64,000 nucleotides of DNA, taken from contig NC_134830.1 of NCBI RefSeq assembly GCF_004210375.1, forward strand, positions 8,432,001 through 8,496,000. Reading direction: 5' to 3'. The translations under genes and the position numbers were made by a program. This DNA is from Tachypleus tridentatus. Lineage: Eukaryota; Arthropoda; Merostomata; Xiphosura; Limulidae. The notes beneath the pieces were generated by a model that did not search any database, was not told where the DNA came from, and saw nothing but the letters and a program-made list of their open reading frames with translations. Positions 18,001-33,000 of this stretch are shown here, piece by piece (positions within the stretch are counted from its first letter, which is position 1; the number at the start of each line of letters is the position of its first letter).

Positions 18001-21000
18001 GTTAGATATCAACAGAGACAGGTACAGTTAATAACATAACATTGTGGTTAGATATCAACAGAGACAGGTACAGTTAATAACATAACATTGTGGTTAGATA
18101 TCAACAGAGACAGAGGCAGTTAATAACATAACATTGTGGTTAGATATCAACAGAGACAGGTACAGTTAATAACATAACATTGTGGTTAGATATCAACAGA
18201 GACAGGTACAGTTAATAACATAACATTGTGGTTAGATATCAACAGAGACAGGTATAACATTGTGGTTAGATAACAACAGTTAATAACATTGTGGTTAGAT
18301 ATCAACAGAGACAGGTACAGTTAATAACATAACATTGTGGTTAGATATCAACAGAGACAGGTACAGTTAATAACATAACATTGTGGTTAGATATCAACAG
18401 AGACAGGTACAGTTAATAACATAACATTGTGGTTAGATATCAACAGAGACAGGTACAGTTAATAACATAACATTGTGGTTAGATATCAACAGAGACAGGT
18501 ACAGTTAATAACATAACATTGTGGTTAGATATCAACAGAGACAGGTACAGTTAATAACATAACATTGTGGTTAGATATCAACAGAGACAGGTACATATTA
18601 ATAACATAACATTGTGGTTAGATATCAACAGAGACAGGTACAGTTAATAACATAACATTGTGGTTAGATATCAACAGAGACAGGTACAGTTAATAACATA
18701 ACATTGTGGTTAGATATCAACAGAGACAGGTACAGTTAATAACATAACATTGTGGTTAGATATCAACAGAGACAGGTACAGTTAATAACATAACATTGTG
18801 GTTAGATATCAACAGAGACAGGTACAGTTAATAACATAACATTGTGGTTAGATATCAACAGAGACAGGTACAGTTAATAACATAACATTGTGGTTAGATA
18901 TCAACAGAGACAGGTACAGTTAATAACATAACATTGTGGTTAGATATCAACAGAGACAGGTACAGTTAATAACATAACATTGTGGTTAGATATCAACAGA
19001 GACAGGTACAGTTAATAACATAACATTGTGGTTAGATATCAACAGAGACAGGTACAGTTAATAACATAACATTGTGGTTAGATATCAACAGAGACAGGTA
19101 CAGTTAATAACATAACATTGTGGTTAGATATCAACAGAGACAGGTACAGTTAATAACATAACATTGTGGTTAGATATCAACAGAGACAGGTACAGTTAAT
19201 AACATAACATTGTGGTTAGATATCAACAGAGACAGGTACAGTTAATAACATAACATTGTGGTTAGATATCAACAGAGACAGGTACAGTTAATAACATAAC
19301 ATTGTGGTTAGATATCAACAGAGACAGGTACAGTTAATAACATAACATTGTGGTTAGATATCAACAGAGACAGGTACAGTTAATAACATAACATTGTGGT
19401 TAGATATCAACAGAGACAGGTACAGTTAATAACATAACATTGTGGTTAGATATCAACAGAGACAGGTACAGTTAATAACATAACATTGTGGTTAGATATC
19501 AACAGAGACAGGTACAGTTAATAACATAACATTGTGGTTAGATATCAACAGAGACAGGTACAGTTAATAACATAACATTGTGGTTAGATATCAACAGAGA
19601 CAGGTACAGTTAATAACATAACATTAACATGGTTAGATATCAACAGAGACAGGTACAGTTAATAACATAACATTGTGGTTAGATATCAACAGAGACAGGT
19701 ACAGTTAATAACATAACATTGTGGTTAGATATCAACAGAGACAGGTACAGTTAATAACATAACATTGTGGTTAGATATCAACAGAGACAGGTACAGTTAA
19801 TAACATAACATTGTGGTTAGATATCAACAGAGACAGGTACAGTTAATAACATAACATTGTGGTTAGATATCAACAGAGACAGGTACAGTTAATAACATAA
19901 CATTGTGGTTAGATATCAACAGAGACAGGTACAGTTAATAACATAACATTGTGGTTAGATATCAACAGAGACAGGTACAGTTAATAACATAACATTGTGG
20001 TTAGATATCAACAGAGACAGGTACAGTTAATAACATAACATTGTGGTTAGATATCAACAGAGACAGGTACAGTTAATAACATAACATTGTGGTTAGATAT
20101 CAACAGAGACAGGTACAGTTAATAACATAACATTGTGGTTAGATATCAACAGAGACAGGTACAGTTAATAACATAACATTGTGGTTAGATATCAACAGAG
20201 ACAGGTACAGTTAATAACATAACATTGTGGTTAGATATCAACAGAGACAGGTACAGTTAATAACATAACATTGTGGTTAGATATCAACAGAGACAGGTAC
20301 AGTTAATAACATAACATTGTGGTTAGATATCAACAGAGACAGGTACAGTTAATAACATAACATTGTGGTTAGATATCAACAGAGACAGGTACAGTTAATA
20401 ACATAACATTGTGGTTAGATATCAACAGAGACAGGTACAGTTAATAACATAACATTCAACAGAGACAGGTGTTTAGATATCAACAGAGACAGAGACAGGT
20501 ACAGTTAATAACATAACATTGTGGTTAGATATCAACAGAGACAGGTACAGTTAATAACATAACATTGTGGTTAGATATCAACAGAGACAGGTACAGTTAA
20601 TAACATAACATTCTGGTTAGATATCAACAGAGACAGTACAGTACATAACAGTTAAACAGAGACAGGTACAGTTAATAACACGATATTGTGGTTAGATATC
20701 AACAGAGACAGGTACAGTTAATAACATAACATTATGGTTAGATATCAACAGAGACAGGTACAGTTAATAACATAACATTGTGGTTAGATATCAACAGAGA
20801 CAGGTACAGTTAATAACATAACATTGTGGTTAGATATCAACAGAGACAGGTACAGTTAATAACATAACATAGATATGGTTAGATATCAACAGAGACAGGT
20901 ACAGTTAATAACATAACATTGTGGTTAGATATCAACAGAGACAGGTACAGTTAATAACATAACATTGTGGTTAGATATCAACAGAGACAGGTACAGTTAA

Positions 21001-24000
21001 TAACATAACATTGTGGTTAGATATCAACAGAGACAGGTACAGTTAATAACATAACATTGTGGTTAGATATCAACAGAGACAGGTACAGTTAATAACATAA
21101 CATTGTGGTTAGATATCAACAGAGACAGGTACAGTTAATAACATAACATTGTGGTTAGATATCAACAGAGACAGGTACAGTTAATAACATAACATTGTGG
21201 TTAGATATCAACAGAGACAGGTACAGTTAATAACATAACATTGTGGTTAGATATCAACAGAGACAGGTACAGTTAATAACATAACATTCTGGTTAGATAT
21301 CAACAGAGACAGGTACAGTTAATAACATAACATTGTGGTTAGATATCAACAGAGACAGGTACAGTTAATAACATAACATTGTGGTTAGATATCAACAGAG
21401 ACAGGTACAGTTAATAACATAACATTGTGGTTAGATATCACAGAGACAGACAGGTACAGTTAATAACATAACATTGTGGTTAGATATCAACAGAGACAGG
21501 TACAGTTAATAACATAACATTGTGGTTAGATATCAACAGAGACAGGTACAGGTTAGATATCAACAGAGACAGGTACAGTTAATAACATAACATTGTGGTT
21601 AGATATCAACAGAGACAGGTACAGTTAATAACATAACATTGTGGTTAGATATCAACAGAGACAGGTACAGTTAATAACATAACATTGTGGTTAGATATCA
21701 ACAGAGACAGGTACAGTTAATAACATAACATTGTGGTTAGATATCAACAGAGACAGGTACAGTTAATAACATAACATTCTGGTTAGATATCAACAGAGAC
21801 AGGTACAGTTAATAACATAACATTGTGGTTAGATATCAACAGAGACAGGTACAGTTAATAACATAACATTCAACAGAGACAGGTACAGGTTAGATATCAA
21901 CAGAGACAGGTACAGTTAATAACATAACATTGTGGTTAGATATCAACAGAGACAGGTACAGTTAATAACATAACATTGTGGTTAGATATCAACAGAGACA
22001 GGTACAGTTAATAACATAACATTGTGGTTAGATATCAACAGAGACAGGTACAGTTAATAACATAACATTGTGGTTAGATATCAACAGAGACAGGTACAGT
22101 TAATAACATAACATTGTGGTTAGATATCAACAGAGACAGGTACAGTTAATAACATAACAGGTACAGTTAATAACATAACATTGTGGTTAGATATCAACAG
22201 AGACAGGTACAGTTAATAACATAACATTGTGGTTAGATATCAACAGAGACAGGTACAGTTAATAACATAACATTGTGGTTAGATATCAACAGAGACAGGT
22301 ACAGTTAATAACATAACATTGTGGTTAGATATCAACAGAGACAGGTACAGTTAATAACATAACATTGTGGTTAGATATCAACAGAGACAGGTACAGTTAA
22401 TAACATAACATTGTGGTTAGATATCAACAGAGACAGGTACAGTTAATAACATAACATTGTGGTTAGATATTCAACAGTACAGACAGTACATATTAATAAC
22501 ATAACATTGTGGTTAGATATCAACAGAGACAGGTACAGTTAATAACATAACATTACAGTTAATAACATAACATTGGTTAGATATCAACAGAGACAGGTAC
22601 AGTTAATAACATAACATTGTGGTTAGATATCAACAGAGACAGGTACAGTTAATAACATAACATTGATATGGTTAGATATCAACAGAGACAGGTACAGTTA
22701 ATAACATAACATTGTGGTTAGATATCAACAGAGACAGGTACAGTTAATAACATAACATTGTGGTTAGATATCAACAGAGACAGGTACAGTTAATAACATA
22801 ACATTGTGGTTAGATATCAACAGAGACAGGTACAGTTAATAACATAACATTGTGGTTAGATATCAACAGAGACAGGTACAGTTAATAACATAACATTGTG
22901 GTTAGATATCAACAGAGACAGGTACAGTTAATAACATAACATTGTGGTTAGATATCAACAGAGACAGGTACAGTTAATAACATAACATTGTGGTTAGATA
23001 TCAACAGAGACAGGTACAGTTAATAACATAACATTGTGGTTAGATATCAACAGAGACAGGTACAGTTAATAACATAACATTGTGGTTAGATATCAACAGA
23101 ACAGAGACAGGTACAGTTAATAACATAACATTGTGGTTAGATATCAACAGAGACAGGTACAGTTAATAACATAACATTGTGGTTAGATATCAACAGAGAC
23201 AGGTACAGTTAATAACATAACATTGTGTACAGTTAGATATCAACAGAGACAGGTACAGTTAATAACATAACATTCTGGTTAGATATCAACAGAGACAGGT
23301 ACAGTTAATAACATAACATTGTGGTTAGATATCAACAGAGACAGGTACAGTTAATAACATAACATTGTGGTTAGATATCAACAGAGACAGGTACAGTTAA
23401 TAACATAACATTGTGGTTAGATATCAACAGAGACAGGTACAGTTAATAACATAACATTGTGGTTAGATATCAACAGAGACAGGTACAGTTAATAACATAA
23501 CATTGTGGTTAGATATCAACAGAGACAGGTACAGTTAATAACATAACATTGTGGTTAGATATCAACAGAGACAGGTACAGTTAATAACATAACATTGTGG
23601 TTAGATATCAACAGAGACAGGTACAGTTAATAACATAACATTGTGGTTAGATATCAACAGAGACAGGTACAGTTAATAACATAACATAACATTGTGGTTA
23701 GATATCAACAGAGACAGGTACAGTTAATAACATAACATTCAACAGTGGTTAGATATCAACAGAGACAGGTACAGTTAATAACATAACATTGTGGTTAGAT
23801 ATCAACAGAGATAGATAAGTTAATAACATAACATTGTGGTTAGATATCAACAGAGACAGGTACAGTTAATAACATAAACATTCAACAGTGGTTAGATATC
23901 AACAGAGACAGGTACAGTTAATAACATAACATTGTGGTTAGATATCAACAGAGACAGGTACAGTTAATAACATAACATTGTGGTTAGATATCAACAGAGA

Positions 24001-27000
24001 CAGGTACAGTTAATAACATAACATTGTGGTTAATAACATAACATTGTGGTTAGATATCAACAGAGACAGGTACAGTTAATAACATAACATTGTGGTTAGA
24101 TATCAACAGAGACAGGTACAGTTAATAACATAACATTGTGGTTAGATATCAACAGAGACAGGTACAGTTAATAACATAACATTCTGGTTAGATATCAACA
24201 GAGACAGGTACAGTTAATAACATAACATTGTGGTTAGATATCAACAGAGACAGGTACAGTTAATAACATAACATTGTGGTTAGATATCAACAGAGACAGG
24301 TACAGTTAATAACATAACATTGTGGTTAGATATCAACAGAGACAGGTACAGTTAATAACATAACATTGTGGTTAGATATCAACAGAGACAGGTACAGTTA
24401 ATAACATAACATTGTGGTTAGATATCAACAGAGACAGGTACAGTTAATAACATAACATTGTGGTTAGATATCAACAGAGACAGGTACAGTTAATAACATA
24501 ACATTGTGGTTAGATATCAACAGAGACAGGTACAGTTAATAACATAACATTGTGGTTAGATATCAACAGAGACAGGTACAGTTAATAACATAACATTGTG
24601 GTTAGATATCAACAGAGACAGGTACAGTTAATAACATAACATTAGATATGGTTAGATATCAACAGAGACAGGTACAGTTAATAACATAACATTGTGGTTA
24701 GATATCAACAGAGACAGGTACAGTTAATAACATAACATTGTGGTTAGATATCAACAGAGACAGGTACAGTTAATAACATAACATTGTTTTTTAGATATGA
24801 ACAGAGACAGGTACAGTTAATAACATAACATTGTGGTTAGATATCAACAGAGACAGGTACAGTTAATAACATAACATTGTGGTTAGATATCAACAGAGAC
24901 AGGTACAGTTAATAACATAACATTGTGGTTAGATATCAACAGAGACAGGTACAGTTAATAACATAACATTGTGGTTAGATATCAACAGAGACAGGTACAG
25001 TTAATAACATAACATTGTGGTTAGATATTAATAAACATAACATTGATATGGTTAGATATCAACAGAGACAGGTACAGGTACATAAATAACATTAACATTG
25101 TGGTTAGATATCAACAGAGACAGGTACAGTTAATAACATAACATTCAACAGAGACAGGTGGTTAGATATCAACAGAGACAGGTACAGTTAATAACATAAC
25201 ATTGTGGTTAGATATCAACAGAGACAGGTACAGTTAATAACATAACATTGTGGTTAGATATCAACAGAGACAGGTACAGTTAATAACATAACATTGTGGT
25301 TAGATATCAACAGAGACAGGTACAGTTAATAACATAACATTGTGGTTAGATATCAGGTACAGTTAATAACATAACATTGTGGTTAGATATCAACAGAGAC
25401 AGGTACAGTTAATAACATAACATTGTGGTTAGATATCAACAGAGACAGGTACAGTTAATAACATAACATTGTGGTTAGATATCAACAGAGACAGGTACAG
25501 TTAATAACATAACATTGTGGTTAGATATCAACAGAGACAGGTACAGTTAATAACATAACATTGTGGTTAGATATCAACAGAGACAGGTACAGTTAATAAC
25601 ATAACATTGTGGTTAGATATCAACAGAGACAGGTACAGTTAATAACATAACATTGTGGTTAGATATCAACAGAGACAGGTACAGTTAATAACATAACATT
25701 ACAGTTAATAACATAACATTGGTTAGATATCAACAGAGACAGGTACAGTTAATAACATAACATTGTGGTTAGATATCAACAGAGACAGTACAGTTAATAA
25801 CATAACATTGTGGTTAGATATCAACAGAGACAGGTACAGTTAATAACATAACATTGTGGTTAGATATCAACAGAGACAGGTACAGTTAATAACATAACAT
25901 TGTGGTTAGATATCAACAGAGACAGGTACAGTTAATAACATAACATTGTGGTTAGATATCAACAGAGACAGGTACAGTTAATAACATAACATTGTGGTTA
26001 GATATCAACAGAGACAGGTACAGTTAATAACATAACATTGTGGTTAGATATCAACAGAGACAGGTACAGTTAATAACATAACATTGTGGTTAGATATCAA
26101 CAGAGACAGGTACAGTTAATAACATAACATTGTGGTTAGATATCAACAGAGACAGGTACAGTTAATAACATAACATTGTGGTTAGATATCAACAGAGACA
26201 GGTACAGTTAATAACATAACATTGTGGTTAGATATCAACAGAGACAACATTAACATAACATTGGTTAGATATCAACAGAGACAGGTACAGTTAATAACAT
26301 AACATTGTGGTTAGATATCAACAGAGACAGGTACAGTTAATAACATAACATTGGTTGGTTAGATATCAACAGAGAGAGACAGGTACAGTTAATAACATAA
26401 CATTGTGGTTAGATATCAACAGAGACAGGTACAGTTAATAACATAACATTGTGGTTAGATATCAACAGAGACAGGTACAGTACAGTTAATAATAACATAA
26501 CATTGGTACAGTTAATAACATAACATTGGTTAGATATCAACAGAAACAGGTTCAGTTAATAACATAACATTGTGGTTAGATATCAACAGAGACAGGTACA
26601 GTTAATAACATAACATTGTGGTTAGATATCAACAGAGACAGGTACAGTTAATAACATAACATTCTGGTTAGATATCAACAGAGACAGGTACAGTTAATAA
26701 CATAACATTGTGGTTAGATATCAACAGAGACAGGTACAGTTAATAACATAACATTGTGGTTAGATATCAACAGAGACAGGTTAATACAGTTAATAACATA
26801 ACATTGTGGTTAGATATCAACAGAGACAGGTACAGTTAATAACATAACATTGTGGTTAGATATCAACAGAGACAGGTACAGTTAATAATATAACATTGTG
26901 GTTAGATATCAACAGAGACAGGTACAGTTAATAACATAACAGTTAGATAACATAACATAACATTGTGGTTAGATATCAACAGAGACAGGTACAGTTAATA

Positions 27001-30000
27001 ACATAACATTGTGGTTAGATATCAACAGAGACAGGTACAGTTAATAACATAACATTGTGGTTAGATATCAACAGAGACAGGTACAGTTAATAACATAACA
27101 TTGTGGTTAGATATCAACAGAGACAGGTACAGTTAATAACATAACATTGTGGTTAGATATCAACAGAGACAGGTACAGTTAATAACATAACATTGTGGTT
27201 AGATATCAACAGAGACAGGTACAGTTAATAACATAACATTTCGGTTAGATATCAACAGAGACAGGTAGATATCATATCAGAGACAGGTACAGTTAATAAC
27301 ATAACATTGTGGTTAGATATCAACAGAGACAGGTACAGTTAATAACATAACATTCTGGTTAGATATCAACAGAGACAGGTACAGTTAATAACATAACATT
27401 GTGGTTAGATATCAACAGAGACAGGTACAGTTAATAACATAACATTGTGGTTAGATATCAACAGAGACAGGTACAGTTAATAACATAACATTGTGGTTAG
27501 ATATCAACAGAGACAGGTACAGTTAATAACATAACATTCTGGTTAGATATCAACAGAGACAGGTACAGTTAATAACATAACATTGTGGTTAGATATCAAC
27601 AGAGACAGGTACAGTTAATAACATAACATTGTGGTTAGATATCAACAGAGACAGGTACAGTTAATAACATAACATTGTGGTTAGATATCAACAGAGACAG
27701 GTACAGTTAATAACATAACATTGTGGTTAGATATCAACAGAGACAGTACAGTAACAGTTAGATATCAACAGAGACAACAGTTAATAACATAACATTAGTG
27801 GTTAGATATCAACAGAGACAGGTACAGTTAATAACATAACATTGTGGTTAGATATCAACAGAGACAGGTACAGTTAATAACATAACATTGTGGTTAGATA
27901 TCAACAGAGACAGGTACAGTTAATAACATAACATTGTGGTTAGATATCAACAGAGACAGGTACAGTTAATAACATAACATTGTGGTTAGATATCAACAGA
28001 GACAGGTACAGTTAATAACATAACATTGTGGTTAGATATCAACAGAGACAGGTACAGTTAATAACATAACATTGTGGTTAGATATCAACAGAGACAGGTA
28101 CAGTTAATAACATAACATTGTGGTTAGATATCAACAGAGACAGGTACAGTTAATAACATAACATTGTGGTTAGATATCAACAGAGACAGGTACAGTTAAT
28201 AACATAACATTGTGGTTAGATATCAACAGAGACAGGTACAGTTAATAACATAACATTGTGGTTAGATATCAACAGAGACAGGTACAGTTAATAACATAAC
28301 ATTGTGGTTAGATATCAACAGAGACAGGTACAGTTAATAACATAACATTGTGGTTAGATATCAACAGAGACAGGTACAGTTAATAACATAACATTGTGGT
28401 TAGATATCAACAGAGACAGGTACAGTTAATAACATAACATTGTGGTTAGATATCAACAGAGACAGGCACAGTTAATAACATAACATTGTGGTTAGATATA
28501 TCATTGTGGTTAGATAACAGAGACAGGTACAGTTAATAACATAACATTGTGGTTAGATATCAACAGAGACAGGTACAGTTAATAACATAACATTGTGGTT
28601 AGATATCAACAGAGACAGGTACAGTTAATAACATAACATTGTGGTTAGATATCAACAGAGACAGGTACAGTTAATAACATAACATTGTGGTTAGATATCA
28701 ACAGAGACAGGTACAGTTAATAACATAACATTGTGGTTAGATATCAACAGAGACAGGTACAGTTAATAACATAACATTGTGGTTAGATATCAACAGAGAC
28801 AGGTACAGTTAATAACATAACATTGTGGTTAGATATCAACAGAGACAGGTACAGTTAATAACATAACATTGTGGTTAGATATCAACAGAGACAGGTACAG
28901 TTAATAACATAACATTGTGGTTAGGTTAGATATCAACAGTTAGATATCAACAAAGACAGGTACAGTTAATAACATAACATTGTGGTTAGATATCAACAGA
29001 GACAGGTACAGTTAATAACATAACATTGTGGTTAGATATCAACAGAGACAGGTACAGTTAATAACATAACATTGTGGTTAGATATCAACAGAGACAGGTA
29101 CAGTTAATAACATAACATTGTGGTTAGATATCAACAGAGACAGGTACAGTTAATAACATAACATTGTGGTTAGATATCAACAGAGACAGGTACAGTTAAT
29201 AACATAACATTGTGGTTAGATATCAACAGAGACAGGTACAGTTAATAACATAACATTGTGGTTAGATATCAACAGAGACAGGTACAGTTAATAACATAAC
29301 ATTGTGGTTAGATATCAACAGAGACAGGTACAGTTAATAACATAACATTGTGGTTAGATATCAACAGAGACAGGTACAGTTAATAACATAACATTGTGGT
29401 TAGATATCAACAGAGACAGGTACAGTTAATAACATAACATTGTGGTTAGATATCAACAGAGACAGGTACAGTTAATAACATAACATTGTGGTTAGATATC
29501 AACAGAGACAGGTACAGTTAATAACATAACATTGTGGTTAGATATCAACAGAGACAGGTACAGTTAATAACATAACATTGTGGTTAGATATCAACAGAGA
29601 CAGGTACAGTTAATAACATAACATTGTGGTTAGATATCAACAGAGACAGGTACAGTTAATAACATAACATTGTGGTTAGATATCAACAGAGACAGGTACA
29701 GTTAATAACATAACATTGTGGTTAGATATCAACAGAGACAGGTACAGTTAATAACATAACATTGTGGTTAGATATCAACAGAGACAGGTACAGTTAATAA
29801 ATAACATAACATTGTGGTTAGATATCAACAGAGACAGGTACAGTTAATAACATAACATTGTGGTTAGATATCAACAGAGACAGGTACAGTTAATAACATA
29901 ACATTGTGGTTAGATATCAACAGAGACAGGTACAGTTAATAACATAACATTGTGGTTAGATATCAACAGAGACAGGTACAGTTAATAACATAACATTGTG

Positions 30001-33000
30001 GTTAGATATCAACAGAGACAGGTACAGTTAATAACATAACATTGTGGTTAGATATCAACAGAGACAGGTACAGTTAATAACATAACATTCTGGTTAGATA
30101 TCAACAGAGACAGGTACAGTTAATAACATAACATTGTGGTTAGATATCAACAGAGACAGGTACAGTTAATAACATAACATTGTGGTTAGATATCAACAGA
30201 GACAGGTACAGTTAATAACATAACATTGTGGTTAGATATCAACAGAGACAGGTACAGTTAATAACATAACATTGTGGTTAGATATCAGAGACAGGTACAA
30301 CAGAGATATCAACAGACAGGTACAGTTAATAACATAACATTGTGGTTAGATATCAACAGAGACAGGTACAGTTAATAACATAACATAACATTGGTTAGAT
30401 ATCAACAGAGACAGGTACAGTTAATAACATAACATTGTGGTTAGATATCAACAGAGACAGGTACAGTTAATAACATAACATTGTGGTTAGATATCAACAG
30501 AGACAGGTACAGTTAATAACATAACATTACAGTGGTTAGATATCAACAGAGACAGGTACAGTTAATAACATAACATTGTGGTTAGATATCAACAGAGACA
30601 GGTACAGTTAATAACATAACATTGTGGTTAGATATCAACAGAGACAGGTACAGTTAATAACATAACATTGTGGTTAGATATCAACAGAGACAGGTACAGT
30701 TAATAACATAACATTGTGGTTAGATATCAACAGAGACAGGTACAGTTAATAACATAACATTGTGGTTGGTTAGATATCAACAGAGACAGGTACAGTTAAT
30801 AACATAACATTGTGGTTAGATATCAACAGAGACAGGTACAGTTAATAACATAACATTGTGGTTAGATATCAACAGAGACAGGTACAGTTAATAACATAAC
30901 ATTCTGGTTAGATATCAACAGAGACAGTACAGTTAATAACAACATTGTGGAGACAGGTACAGTTAATAACATAACATTGTGGTTAGATATCAACAGAGAC
31001 AGGTACAGTTAATAACATAACATTGTGGTTAGATATCAACAGAGACAGGTACAGTTAATAACATAACATTGTGGTTAGATATCAACAGAGACAGGTACAG
31101 TTAATAACATAACATTGTGGTTAGATATCAACAGAGACAGGTACAGTTAATAACATAACATTGTGGTTAGATATCAACAGAGACAGGTACAGTTAATAAC
31201 ATAACATTGTGGTTAGATATCAACAGAGACAGGTACAGTTAATAACATAACATTGTGGTTAGATATCAACAGAGACAGGTACAGTTAATAACATAAACAT
31301 CAACAGAGACAGGTACAGTTAATAACATAACATTCTGGTTAGATATCAACAGAGACAGGTACAGTTAATAACATAACATTGTGGTTAGATATCAAAAGAG
31401 ACAGGTACAGCTAATAACATAACATTTAGATATCAACAGAGACAGGGTTAGATATCAACAGAGACAGGTACAGTTAATAACATAACATTGTGGTTAGATA
31501 TCAACAGAGACAGGTACAGTTAATAACATAACATTGTGGTTAGATATCAACAGAGACAGGTACAGTTAATAACATAACATTGTGGTTAGATATCAACAGA
31601 GACAGGTACAGTTAATAACATAACATTGTGGTTAGATATCAACAGAGACAGGTACAGTTAATAACATAACATTGTGGTTAGATATCAACAGAGACAGGTA
31701 CAGTTAATAACATAACATTGTGGTTAGATATCAACAGAGACAGGTACAGTTAATAACATAACATTGTGGTTAGATATCAACAGAGACAGGTACAGTTAAT
31801 AACATAACATTACAGTGGTTAGATATCAACAGAGACAGGTACAGTTAATAACATAACATTGTGGTTAGATATCAACAGAGACAGGTACAGTTAATAACAT
31901 AACATTGTGGTTAGATATCAACAGAGACAGGTACAGTTAATAACATAACATTGTGGTTAGATATCAACAGAGACAGGTACAGTTAATAACATAACATTGT
32001 GGTTAGATATCAACAGAGACAGGTACAGTTAATAACATAACATTGTGGTTAGATATCAACAGAGACAGGTACAGTTAATAACATAACATTGTGGTTAGAT
32101 ATCAACAGAGACAGGTACAGTTAATAACATAACATTGTGGTTAGATATCAACAGAGACAGGTACAGTTAATAACATAACATTGTGGTTAGATATCAACAG
32201 AGACAGGTACAGTTAATAACATAACATTGTGGTTAGATATCAACAGAGACAGGTACAGTTAATAACATAAACATCAACAGAGACAGGTACAGTGGTTAGA
32301 TATCAACAGAGACAGGTACAGTTAATAACATAACATTGTGGTTAGATATCAACAGAGACAGGTACAGTTAATAACATAACATTGTGGTTAGATATCAACA
32401 GAGACAGGTACAGTTAATAACATAACATTGTGGTTAGATATCAACAGAGACAGGTACAGTTAATAACATAACATTGTGGTTAGATATCAACAGAGACAGG
32501 TACAGTTAATAACATAACATTGTGGTTAGATATCAACAGAGACAGGTACAGTTAATAACATAACATTGTGGTTAGATATCAACAGAGACAGGTACAGTTA
32601 ATAACATAACATTGTGGTTAGATATCAACAGAGACAGGTACAGTTAATAACATAACATTGTGGTTAGATATCAACAGAGACAGGTACAGTTAATAACATA
32701 ACATTGTGGTTAGATATCAACAGAGACAGGTACAGGTTAATAACATAACATTGTGGTTAGATATCAACAGAGACAGGTACAGTTAATAACATAACATTGT
32801 GGTTAGATATCAACAGAGACAGGTACAGTTAATAACATAACATTAGATATGGTTAAGATATCAACAGAGACAGGTACAGTTAATAACATAACATTGTGGT
32901 TAGATATCAACAGAGACAGGTACAGTTAATAACATAACATTGTGGTTAGATATCAACAGAGACAGGTACAGTTAATAACATAACATTGTGGTTAGATATC